A stretch of 64,000 nucleotides of DNA, taken from Micromonospora sp. U21. GTDB lineage: Bacteria; Actinomycetota; Actinomycetes; Mycobacteriales; Micromonosporaceae. Of the stretch, positions 33,969 through 41,317 are shown one piece after another (the first letter of the stretch is position 1; each line of letters begins with the position of its first letter). The notes under the pieces are model-generated. The model was not told the origin of the DNA. It worked only from the letters and a program-made list of their open reading frames with translations, and searched no databases. The position numbers and the translations under genes were made by a program. The DNA lies in assembly GCF_018070045.1 (NCBI RefSeq), contig NZ_JAGPYK010000023.1, forward strand, positions 1 through 64,000. Reading direction: 5' to 3'.

Positions 33969-35431
33969 GAGGTTTCCTCACTGTCGGGAGACGGGCTGCT
34001 GGCGGCCGTGGCCAACGGCAGGAACCGCGACCGGTACGCCGCTTCCCATTCGGGCGCGGCTGCGGACGCCGGTTGCGGCGGTGGCCCCGGTGGGGGCACC
34101 TCCGGCACGCCGATCGCCCGTCCGGCGAGTTGGGCCGCGCCGAGCGCGGCGCCCTGGTGCCCGGACAGCACGACGACCGGGGCCGGGGTGAGCTGAGTCT
34201 TGATCCACATCCAGGTGGGGTTGGCGGTAGGCCCGCCGAAGACCCGCACCGCGTCGGGTTGGCGACCGCTGATGCTCACTTGGGTCTCAATCATCCAGCG
34301 CACCTGCATGCACAACCCCTCGAGGACGGCACGGCCGATGTCGGGGAGGGTGTGCTCCGGACGGATGCCGTGGAAGGACAGCGTTCGGTGCGGGTCCGGC
34401 TCCGGGCTGGCCCGCCCGTGCAGGTACGGCTGCACGGTGATGCCGGTGGGCGGGCGGGCCGGCGGGCCGACGAGGTCAGTGAACCACTCGTGCCGGTTCG
34501 CCTGCCCGGCTGGCGCGAGCCGGTCGAGGAGCCACTCGACCAGTCCGCCGCTGCTGGACAGGCCGCTGATCAGGCAGAACGAACGGCCATCGACGAACGG
34601 GCCGACGGAGTTTCCGGTGGCTCGCGTGGTCGGGGGTGGCACCGCGACGACGGGGGTGACGATCGCTTCCGCCGTACCCATCGAATCGGCCACCTGGCCG
34701 GGGACCCGGACCCCGGCGGCCCAGGCGGCGGCCAGGTGGTCGTGTCCGGCGACGATGACCGGGGTGCCGGCGGGCAGACCGGTACGCCGTGCGGCGGTCG
34801 CGGTCACCCGCCCGGCGACCTGGTCGGCGGCGAGCACCGGCGGCAGTTGGTCGGGCCGCAGTCCGGCCAGGTCAAGCAGGTCAGGCAGGTACCCCCCGGC
34901 CGTGATGTCGAATACGCCGGTCCGGGCGGCCAGGGTCGGGCTGGTGGTGACGGTCCCGGTGAGGGCGGCCACGATCAGGTCGGCGGCGTTCGCCCAGCAG
35001 GCCATCCGTCTCAGCACGTCCGGGTCGTGCTGGCGCAGCCAGATCCAGCGGGCCAGCGGCAGCTTCGCGCTCGGGTGCAGGCCGGTGGTGGCGAAGAAGG
35101 CGGGGCGGCCGACCGCCTGGCCCAGCTGGTCGGCCTGCCGACCAGCGCTGCGGTCGCGCCAGTGCAGCAGCTCGCCGACGGGGGCGCCCGCGGCGTCCAG
35201 CGGTACGCCCGTCTCCGCCATGCTGGCCACGCCGAGCGCGAGCGGCGGTACGTCAGCGGCCGACACGCAGTCCGCGAGCAGCCGCAGCGCGGTGTCCCGC
35301 AGCGCCTCGGCGTCGGGTGGGGTGGCGGCCTGGCGCTGGGCCACCGGGCTGCCGTCCGTGCGGTACACGCCGGCCTTGGTGTGCGTGGTGCCCACATCCA
35401 GGCCGGCCAGCAGCGGCTCTGCCACGTTCAC
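33965..35431 (-). CDS. FGGY-family carbohydrate kinase
   Basis: 488 residues. The GTG at 35431 overlaps the stop of the upstream kinase gene by 4 bases; the longer open frame upstream runs inside that gene and is not used. FGGY marks: PLLAGLDVGTTHTKAGVYRT at the N-terminus, LALGVASMAETGVPLD, ELLHWRDRSAG, TPVIVAGHDHLAAAWAAGVR, DSMGTAEAIVTP and AVRVFGGPTANPTWMWIKTQ near the C-terminus. These kinases act on xylulose, rhamnulose, fuculose, gluconate, glycerol and similar substrates; the specificity is open. The C-terminal 40 residues are Pro/Ser-rich. Confidence 0.85.
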   Translation of the reverse strand: MNVAEPLLAGLDVGTTHTKAGVYRTDGSPVAQRQAATPPDAEALRDTALRLLADCVSAADVPPLALGVASMAETGVPLDAAGAPVGELLHWRDRSAGRQADQLGQAVGRPAFFATTGLHPSAKLPLARWIWLRQHDPDVLRRMACWANAADLIVAALTGTVTTSPTLAARTGVFDITAGGYLPDLLDLAGLRPDQLPPVLAADQVAGRVTATAARRTGLPAGTPVIVAGHDHLAAAWAAGVRVPGQVADSMGTAEAIVTPVVAVPPPTTRATGNSVGPFVDGRSFCLISGLSSSGGLVEWLLDRLAPAGQANRHEWFTDLVGPPARPPTGITVQPYLHGRASPEPDPHRTLSFHGIRPEHTLPDIGRAVLEGLCMQVRWMIETQVSISGRQPDAVRVFGGPTANPTWMWIKTQLTPAPVVVLSGHQGAALGAAQLAGRAIGVPEVPPPGPPPQPASAAAPEWEAAYRSRFLPLATAASSPSPDSEETS

Positions 35432-36762
35432 TGGTCGCCCTGGTCGCCCTGGTCGCCCTGGCGAGACCGTCCGGGGGGCACCGCGGCGATCCGGCCGAGG
35501 ATGTCCCGCAGGGTGCTGTCGGCGCCGACGTTGCCGGGTACGACCACGTAGGACTGGCTTTTCCCGGACGTGCGCAGATCCCAGACCGGAACGCCGGGCA
35601 GGACCTGTCCGCGCACCCGGGCGCCGGTCGCGCCCAGCGCGTCGGTGGCGAGCCGGGCGGACGTGATGCCTCCCTTGGCGATGACGAGGTCCACGTCGGC
35701 GGCGAGGTGTCGCACGGTCTCGACGAGGGTGTCCATCAGCAGCTCCGGTGCCGCGGGGACGCTGCCATGCCGCGGCGTCCGGTCGGTGGCCACCAGCGCC
35801 TGGCCGTCGCGTTCGAGCCGCTCGCGTACCGCTTTGGCCAGCAGTTGATCGTCGCCGCGCTGTGCGCCGACCGGAATGTCCACTCGTTGATGCCACAGCT
35901 CGCCCAACGCCCGCAGTTGGCAGGTGCTGGCAGCAGTGAACGAGCCGCAGGCGATCAGGACCCGGCCGGGGGGTGACAGTTCGAGACGCGTCAGCGGCCG
36001 TGTGGACAGGCCGGCCAGCGCGGCCGCGAGCGAGGCGGCGCAGCGGACCACCACCCGGGCGCCCCGGGCCTGCGCCCTGATCAGGCCGGCCGCGATGGCC
36101 AGGACATCGGCGTCGCTGACGCAGTCGGGAATTACCACCGCCTCAGGCACCGCGCCCAGCAACGCCTCGGCGACCGCGTCGGGTCCGCGCTCATGCAACC
36201 GGGCGAGCGGCACGGTTAACCCATGCCGGCGGCCGCCGCTGACCTCGCTCACCCAGTCGCGGAGGTGTCGGCTGCGGTAGCCAAAGTTCGGGTCCCGGGC
36301 GAACTCGGTGTCCGCCACCGGAACTGCCCCGGAATCGGTTTGCAGATAATGGATCCCGTCTCGGGTGAAGCGTCCGCCGTCGAGGAAGGCGGGCACGAAC
36401 AGCACCGGTGTGTGCGGCGCCACGGCCTCGGCCTCGGCGATCACGTGACCGCGTAGCGTCGAATCCCCGCGCAGGATCAGGGTCGCGGGTCGCTCGGCCG
36501 CCCGGGCGGCCGCCGCCACCGTGCGGGCGATGTCGCCGACCAGCGCGGTCGCCCCGCGTTCGGTGAACGCCCGACTGTTGGACAGGACGAATGTCGAGCG
36601 CTGCGTCGAGGCGAAGAAGTCGTCGAACGCGGCCCGGTCGGGTCGCAGGATCACGTCGACATCGCTGACGGCCTGGGTGCCCGTGGGGTCGTCGTCGACG
36701 ATCACCTTCGGTCGCAGGTCGGCCGCGATTTCGGCCCGCCATGCGGCGGCGGATTCCCCCAC
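35428..36762 (-). CDS. Four-carbon acid sugar kinase family protein (DUF1537)
   Basis: 444 residues, first gene of the leftward operon. The N-terminus has the diagnostic VIVDDDPTGTQAVSDVDVIL, and LILRGDSTLRGHVIAEAEAV follows. The C-terminal nucleotide-binding half has RVLIACGSFTAASTCQLRAL and VDLVIAKGGITSARLATDAL. Members (OtnK, DtnK, LtnK) phosphorylate 3-oxo-tetronates or tetronates. With the OtnI-like isomerase this suggests breakdown of a C4 sugar acid, but the usual class II decarboxylase (OtnC) is missing and a class I aldolase is present instead. The C-terminus is a (GDQ)n repeat encoded by 9-bp units. Confidence 0.85.
   Translation of the reverse strand: MGESAAAWRAEIAADLRPKVIVDDDPTGTQAVSDVDVILRPDRAAFDDFFASTQRSTFVLSNSRAFTERGATALVGDIARTVAAAARAAERPATLILRGDSTLRGHVIAEAEAVAPHTPVLFVPAFLDGGRFTRDGIHYLQTDSGAVPVADTEFARDPNFGYRSRHLRDWVSEVSGGRRHGLTVPLARLHERGPDAVAEALLGAVPEAVVIPDCVSDADVLAIAAGLIRAQARGARVVVRCAASLAAALAGLSTRPLTRLELSPPGRVLIACGSFTAASTCQLRALGELWHQRVDIPVGAQRGDDQLLAKAVRERLERDGQALVATDRTPRHGSVPAAPELLMDTLVETVRHLAADVDLVIAKGGITSARLATDALGATGARVRGQVLPGVPVWDLRTSGKSQSYVVVPGNVGADSTLRDILGRIAAVPPGRSRQGDQGDQGDQ
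35431..35460. repeat. 9-bp tandem repeat at a gene junction
   Basis: CTGGTCGCC-type units repeat three times at 35431-35460, encoding the (GDQ)n end of the DUF1537 kinase. They stop exactly at the overlapping GTG start of the FGGY kinase gene. Confidence 0.85.
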
Positions 36763-36802
36763 GCCACGCCCCCTGTCCGTCGCCGACTAACGACCCCACT
36801 GT

Positions 36803-36838
36803 CGAGCCGATGACCCGAAGTTGTCAAGAGCCGGACAA
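36803..36838. promoter_or_regulatory. Promoter and inverted repeat of the acid-sugar operon
   Basis: On the reverse strand TTGACA (36827-36822) followed after about 18 bases by GACAGT resembles a promoter for the DUF1537 operon. TTGTC at 36821-36825 and GACAA at 36834-36838 form an inverted repeat over the -35, a good place for the DeoR regulator encoded divergently at 36901. Confidence 0.5.
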
Positions 36839-36900
36839 ATTTCGCCAGATAAAGGCCATCAGGATCGTGGAAGGCATCCCGACACCGGTACCGTCTAGCC

Positions 36901-37710
36901 GTGACTGATCGAGAGCGCGCCGCCGAGCGGCAGCTGCGCTACACCTCCGCGCCCCAGCGCCGGGAGGAGATCCTGCGCCGGATGCGCCGGACCGGCTACG
37001 TGTCGGCCCCCGAGCTCAGCGCCACGTTGTCGGTATCTGACCGCACCGTGCGCCGCGACCTGCAGCGACTCGCCGACCTAGGCCTCGCCGAACTCGTCTA
37101 CGGCGGCGCGCTCCCGCCGGGCGGCATGCCACCCGGCTCCCCGTTCGGCGCCCGTTCCCAGGCACAGTCCCGTCCGAAGCGGGCCATCGCCCACCACGCG
37201 CTGCAGTTCGTCGAGGCCGGCGCCACCATTGGCATCGACGCGGGCACCACCACCCTCGAGCTGGCTCGACTGCTGCCGCCCGACAGCGACATCACAGTGG
37301 TTACCCACTCGCTGCCCGCGATGGCGGCACTCGGCGAGCGCCCGGACGCCACACTCATCGGTCTCGGCGGCCTCCACCACCCGGCCACCCGGACGTTCAC
37401 CGGACCGGACACGGTGACCGCGATCAGCCGGCTCCGGGTGCACACCTTCTTCCTGGCCGCGAGCGGTCTGACCCACCGCGGCGCATACTGCGGCACCCCG
37501 CTGGACGCCGAGGTCAAGCGGGCCTTCATCGGCATCGCCGACCGGGTTGTGCTGTTGGCGGACTCGTCCAAGCTGCGCCAGACCGCACCTGTACCGATCT
37601 GCGACCTGAACCAACTGGACGCGGTCATCACCGACGACGCGCTCCCCGACGCCGATCGTGCCCAACTGGCCTCAATCATCACCCTGTTGATCGCCGCCAC
37701 CGAAGCTTGA
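36901..37710 (+). CDS. DeoR/GlpR-family transcriptional regulator
   Basis: 269 residues, GTG start. The winged helix is canonical: REEILRRMRRTGYVSAPELS followed by ATLSVSDRTVRRDLQRLADL and GLAELVYGGALP. The sugar-phosphate sensor domain has ATIGIDAGTTTLELARLLPP, ITVVTHSLPAMAALGERPDA, FFLAASGLTHRGAYCGTPLD and VVLLADSSKLRQTAPVPICD. It is transcribed away from the acid-sugar operon across a 138-bp gap that contains an inverted repeat, so it probably controls that operon and itself in response to a phosphorylated intermediate. Confidence 0.9.
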   Translation: MTDRERAAERQLRYTSAPQRREEILRRMRRTGYVSAPELSATLSVSDRTVRRDLQRLADLGLAELVYGGALPPGGMPPGSPFGARSQAQSRPKRAIAHHALQFVEAGATIGIDAGTTTLELARLLPPDSDITVVTHSLPAMAALGERPDATLIGLGGLHHPATRTFTGPDTVTAISRLRVHTFFLAASGLTHRGAYCGTPLDAEVKRAFIGIADRVVLLADSSKLRQTAPVPICDLNQLDAVITDDALPDADRAQLASIITLLIAATEA

Positions 37711-37717
37711 TCTTAAA

Positions 37718-37736
37718 CCCGTGCGGCGCGGACGGG
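37718..37736 (+). terminator. Weak hairpin after the DeoR gene
   Basis: CCCGT and ACGGG pair around a 9-base GC-rich loop a few bases after the stop codon. It is short, so only a candidate. Confidence 0.35.
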
Positions 37737-37944
37737 GATTGACGGACTCCGTCTTTCTTTGCAGCCGGCGTCCCGGCGCTCGTGGTGGGACCCAAACGTG
37801 AAAGAGACTGATGCTCACCTCATTCGGGGTTGCGATGCCCGTTCGTTGGCAACATTGCTCAGATGGAGGCCCAGGAACTTGCTGATTTCGTCGTCAGTCG
37901 GCGGCTACGGCGAGAGTACCGGTGGTTTTACATGCTCGCGGACA
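37737..37944. other. Gap with one tiny open frame
   Basis: An ATG at 37863 opens 41 codons (MEAQELADFVVSRRLRREYR, then WFYMLADITQPGNGHANALT). It has no ribosome site I trust and no recognised family. It could be a gene remnant next to the broken P-loop gene. Confidence 0.3.
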
Positions 37945-38490
37945 TCACCCAACCCGGCAACGGCCACGCCAATGCCTTGACGCCGTGACGCGACGTCCTC
38001 CGATCATCGGGGATTGACCGCTTTCGCCGCAGTCTGCCGAGCCATGGACCTCGGCGTTCACGAGCGGGCGAACCAGCTCAGCGAGGGCTTGCGCCTTCGC
38101 CGCCGGCTGAGCCCTCCCAGTAGCTCGCAGGGCGATCTGCAGGGCGGCATGGGCGGGCGTGAGGTGCTTGGTGTCCACGACCTCGGCCTCGGCATGCAGC
38201 CACGTGCGGGCCGCCTCGGCGTAGGGCTGGAGGTACTTGAGGCGGAACGGGGAGGGGACGGGGTGTTCCTTCTCGATACGCGCACGGAGGGTGTCTTGGT
38301 CAGCGTGCAGGACGAAGTGCCTCACCGAGATGGCATGGTGGGCGAGGCCCGTGCTGATCTCGCGCCAGTACTGCTCGACAAGGACGGTCATCAGGATCGC
38401 GGCGGAAACCCGGCCGTTTAGGGCCGGGAGGTAACGCGGCTCCCTCCCCTCGATGCTCGTCTTGCATGATGGGTGGATAGATTGTGAGCT

Positions 38491-39603
38491 ATGGGTGAGG
38501 TGGTGAAGCGGGCATACAAGTACCGCTTCTATCCGACCCCAGGGCAGGCCGACCAGCTCAACCGCACCTTCGGGTGCGTGCGCAAGGTCTACAACCTTGC
38601 CTTGGAGGCGCGCACCCGTGCGTGGGCCGTTGACCGGCAGCGCAGCACCTATGTGCAGTCGTCGGCGTGGCTGACCGAGTGGAAGCGCACCGAGGAGTTG
38701 GCGTTCCTTAACGAGGTCAGTTCGGCGCCGTTGCAGCAGGCGCTGCGGCACCTGCAGGCCGGGTTCGCCGCGTTTTGGGACAAGCGGTCGCGTTACCCGC
38801 GGTTCAAGTCCAAGCGCAAGTCTCGGGCGTCGGCGGAGTACACCCGCTCGGCGTTCCGCTGGCGCGACGGACAGCTCACCCTGGCCAAGATGGACGCCCC
38901 GCTGACCATTGTGTGGTCGCGACCTCTTCCCGGAGGGGCTGAACCGTCGACGGTCACGGTGTCCCGCGACGCGGCCGGTCGCTGGTTCGTGTCCCTCCTG
39001 GTCAACGACCCCACCGTCAAGGCGCTGCCCCCGCTGTACACGGTGGTCGGGGTGGACGCGGGCATCACGAGCCTGCTCACCTTGTCCACCGGCGAGAAGA
39101 TCACCAACCCGCGGCACGAGCGTGCTGACCGGCGCAAGTTGGCCAAGGCGCAACGCGACCTGTCCCGTAAGGGCAAGGACTCCGCGAACCGGGCCAAGGC
39201 CCGGCTTGCGGTGGCCCGCATTCACGCCCGCATCGCCGACCGGCGGCGGGATCACCTGCACAAGCTGTCGACTCGACTCGTCCGTGAGAACCAAACGGTC
39301 GTGATCGAAGACCTCAGCGTGCGTAACATGCTGCGCAACCACAGTCTGGCCCGCGCCATCTCCGACGCGGCGTGGACGCACCTGCGCGGCATGATCGAGT
39401 ACAAGGCCGCCTGGTACGGGCGGACCGTGATTGCCGTCGACCGCTGGTATCCGAGCACGAAGACCTGCTCGGCGTGCGGGCGAATCAACACCGCTATGGC
39501 CCTCGGCGTTCGCGTCTGGACGTGTCCGGGCTGTGATGCCGTGCACGACCGGGACGTCAACGCCGCCTGCAACATTCTCGCCGCCGGGCTGGCGGAGAGG
39601 TAA
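38491..39603 (+). CDS. tnpB: RNA-guided nuclease TnpB
   Basis: 370 residues, a normal TnpB length. The N-terminal part is KRAYKYRFYPTPGQADQLNR and TFGCVRKVYNLALEARTRAW. The split RuvC domain is complete: VVGVDAGITSLLTLSTGEKI (Asp near 190), TVVIEDLSVRNML (Glu near 273) and AVHDRDVNAACNILAAGL (Asp near 354). The zinc finger CSACG...CPGC lies between the last two. All catalytic residues are present, so it could cleave DNA next to a target motif using an RNA made from the 3' end of the element. It lies between two hairpins and within a broken ATPase gene. Confidence 0.9.
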   Translation: MGEVVKRAYKYRFYPTPGQADQLNRTFGCVRKVYNLALEARTRAWAVDRQRSTYVQSSAWLTEWKRTEELAFLNEVSSAPLQQALRHLQAGFAAFWDKRSRYPRFKSKRKSRASAEYTRSAFRWRDGQLTLAKMDAPLTIVWSRPLPGGAEPSTVTVSRDAAGRWFVSLLVNDPTVKALPPLYTVVGVDAGITSLLTLSTGEKITNPRHERADRRKLAKAQRDLSRKGKDSANRAKARLAVARIHARIADRRRDHLHKLSTRLVRENQTVVIEDLSVRNMLRNHSLARAISDAAWTHLRGMIEYKAAWYGRTVIAVDRWYPSTKTCSACGRINTAMALGVRVWTCPGCDAVHDRDVNAACNILAAGLAER

Positions 39604-39722
39604 AACGCCTGTGGAGGGACGGTAAGACCCGACCCGCGAAAGCGGTGAGGGCGCGGCCCGGTGAAACAGGAACCCCCTCGGGTGACTGAGGGAATCCCCG
39701 CCCTTCAGGGCGGTGGAGGATG
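39604..39722 (+). ncRNA. Candidate omega-RNA (reRNA) of TnpB
   Basis: The 120 bases between the tnpB stop and the element end contain several stems: CGCGAAAGCG, CCCTCGGGTGACTGAGGG and the terminal CCGCCCTTCAGGGCGG. In IS605-group elements this segment forms the scaffold of the guide RNA and the guide is the flanking sequence, here starting near 39723 with AGAGCATCACC. Placement is by analogy. Confidence 0.55.
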
Positions 39723-40108
39723 TCAAGAGCATCACCAGAGTGCCGCCGGACCGGTGTAACCGAGCACGCGTCGGGCGGTCTCGACGACGAGTTGCCGCCA
39801 CGACGGCCAGTGCTGGAAGTTGTCCGTTTCGGGCAGCCCCGGCGTAATGTCCGTGAGTGTTTCGCCGACCTTTTCGGCGTCGAACACCCGGGAATCCGGG
39901 ATCAGTTGCTGTACGAGGGCGCTGGTCGTCGTCTTGCCCGCGCCGTGGGTGCGCCGTTGAGCCATACGATCGCGGGATCCATTCAACGCGCATGAGCAAC
40001 AGGACGGCGTCCGTGTCCGGTGTGGAGCGGTACACGCCTTGGCTACTCGGTCTGTTGGCCGTCGCGGTCCGTTCGCGAATCGGCGGAGAGTTTGGTACGC
40101 CTGGCCGG

Positions 40109-40501
40109 TTAGGCCGCGCCCCGGTCGACTCCCCCGTCGCGAAAGAAGAGCAGTTGCTCGACGAAGACGTACAACCGCTCGATCTCCGTGGCGAGACGTA
40201 GCTGGTCGTGCCAACCCAGGCCCTGCGGCGTGAAGGGGGACAACAGGTGCGCCGCCCGCCGAATACCGCCCTCGGACACCTCCGCCAAAGCGTCGAGCAG
40301 CAGGTCCGGGTGCCGGGTCAGGCCCGCGTCGTACAACTCGCCGACCGCGCCTCGACCCCTCGCGACATCGAGCACGAAGAGGATCGCCGGATCGGTCTCG
40401 CCCCTCACGTTCTGGTCGACCTGGCCGACCACGCCCGGGTGCGCAGGCCGGCCCGGGCCGCCGGCTGAGGACGTCGTCGCGTTCTCGTCCGTCCTGTTCA
40501 C
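40109..40501 (-). CDS. Small hypothetical protein, second of an overlapping pair
   Basis: 130 residues from a GTG that overlaps the preceding stop by 4 bases. The protein is helical and acidic: ILFVLDVARGRGAVGELYDA, LTRHPDLLLDALAEVSEGGI, RRAAHLLSPFTPQGLGWHDQ and LRLATEIERLYVFVEQLLFF. No family was recognised. A fusion with the upstream frame through a lost base is an alternative reading, but the GTGA overlap looks natural. Confidence 0.55.
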   Translation of the reverse strand: MNRTDENATTSSAGGPGRPAHPGVVGQVDQNVRGETDPAILFVLDVARGRGAVGELYDAGLTRHPDLLLDALAEVSEGGIRRAAHLLSPFTPQGLGWHDQLRLATEIERLYVFVEQLLFFRDGGVDRGAA

Positions 40502-40686
40502 CGGCGTCCCACCCACGGACGATCGAGATTCGCGAGGGCGATGAGCAGCCATTCCGCCGGCGGGCGCCGGGCGATCTTCGACCAGGCGTCGATCCGCTGA
40601 TGCTGGATCCGGTACGGAAACTCGACGTCGGCCGGGTCGGCCGCGGTGGGGCCGTGGGGAACAATCGACAGGGGCGGAAGTTCCAT
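40498..40686 (-). CDS. Very small hypothetical protein, first of an overlapping pair
   Basis: 62 residues: MELPPLSIVPHGPTAADPAD, then VEFPYRIQHQRIDAWSKIAR and PAEWLLIALANLDRPWV. No family was recognised. It is coupled to the 130-residue gene by a GTGA overlap, so the two products may work together or were one protein. Confidence 0.5.
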   Translation of the reverse strand: MELPPLSIVPHGPTAADPADVEFPYRIQHQRIDAWSKIARRPPAEWLLIALANLDRPWVGRR

Positions 40687-40782
40687 ATCAACGAATTCCC
40701 GGCCCCCGGCTCACGGATGAGCGGTGGTTGATGCGAAGGGGCGCCCGTGATGTGCAAGGCGCCTCTTCGCTCTCTCGGCGGC

Positions 40783-41301
40783 CTACGTGGCACCGGCGGC
40801 CTCGGCTTCGGCGGTGGAGCGTACCAGCGCTGCCAGTTCGCGATCAGGGCTGACGTTCTTGGCGTACAGAGGGCCGCAGGGCGTCGTGGCCAGCCGCAGC
40901 GACAGTGTGACGAGGTTGGGGCGGGCTGAATCGTCCGTGTAGATCCCGGCGAGCCTGGTGAACTCGTTCATGATCCCGACGACGCTGCGGTTGGCCGTCG
41001 TGGCGAAGCGGCGGTCCTCCATGTGCCGTAGCTCGTCGGCGATGAAGGCCTTGGGCACCTGGTGGGCGTCGAGCACCGTCGCGATCTCGTCGGGGACGCG
41101 GGCGGGAAGGCTGCGCGCTGGTGCCAGCGGCAGCAGGACCGGTAGCAGGGTTCGCTCGTTTACCAGCAGTGCCAGCCGGGGTCGCCAGAACAGCGCGGTG
41201 GCGTACCACGGTCCGAGCAGGGTCGTGTCGTGATCTCCTTGGACAGCCCGAGGCGGGTTGGTGTGATCGAGGAGTTTCTTGGTCGCGTGGACGATCAGCA
41301 T
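40783..41301 (-). CDS. DUF6933 family protein
   Basis: 172 residues with the pattern of this actinobacterial/proteobacterial family: MLIVHATKKLLDHTNPPRAV, then LLGPWYATALFWRPRLALLV, NERTLLPVLLPLAPARSL, ELRHMEDRRFATTANRSVVG, IMNEFTRLAGIYTDD, LVTLSLRLATTPCGPLY and VSPDRELAALVRS. The biochemical role is unknown to me; these genes are often found singly and near nuclease or accessory genes. It is 17 bases from the end of the downstream large gene, so it could follow it in one transcript. Confidence 0.75.
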   Translation of the reverse strand: MLIVHATKKLLDHTNPPRAVQGDHDTTLLGPWYATALFWRPRLALLVNERTLLPVLLPLAPARSLPARVPDEIATVLDAHQVPKAFIADELRHMEDRRFATTANRSVVGIMNEFTRLAGIYTDDSARPNLVTLSLRLATTPCGPLYAKNVSPDRELAALVRSTAEAEAAGAT

Positions 41302-41317
41302 CTTGCTCTCCAGCCCG

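Larger units (their letters stand above)
38391..39722 (+). mobile_element. IS1341-type (TnpB-only) insertion element
   Basis: The two halves of the interrupted P-loop gene define the ends. The left flank ends ...GGACGGTCA and the right flank begins AGAGCATCACC, with GTCA present at both joins, so the exact edge is uncertain by 4 bases. The left end has a hairpin CCCGGCC/GGCCGGG (38409-38428) and the right end CCGCCC-TTCA-GGGCGG (39698-39713), as in the subterminal structures of IS200/IS605 elements. There is no tnpA, so movement would need a transposase in trans. Confidence 0.75.
37945..39994 (-). pseudogene. P-loop ATPase gene, frameshifted and split by the TnpB element
   Basis: Read leftward, the gene starts near 39983-39994 with AIVWLNGA. 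It shifts frame to THGAGKTTTSALVQQLIPDS, a Walker A motif, and continues RVFDAEKVGETLTDITPGLP and PSWRQLVVETARRVLGYTG. After a second shift comes GGTLVMLLT at about 39725. The element sits there, and the protein resumes at about 38390 with TVLVEQYWREISTGLAHHAI, VRHFVLHADQDTLRARIEKE and PVPSPFRLKYLQPYAEAART. This is the adenylate-kinase-like AAA type seen in many actinomycetes and related to antibiotic phosphotransferases. Two frame changes in addition to the insertion show that it is dead. Confidence 0.75.

Noticed and set aside
34073-35551. Forward frames opposite the FGGY kinase gene
   Set aside because: The reverse strand has DVGTTHTKAG and the other FGGY motifs, with overlapping operon starts.
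38014-38421. Forward frame left of tnpB
   Set aside because: It is the antisense of the C-terminal half of the interrupted ATPase gene, which shows conserved kinase-like sequence.
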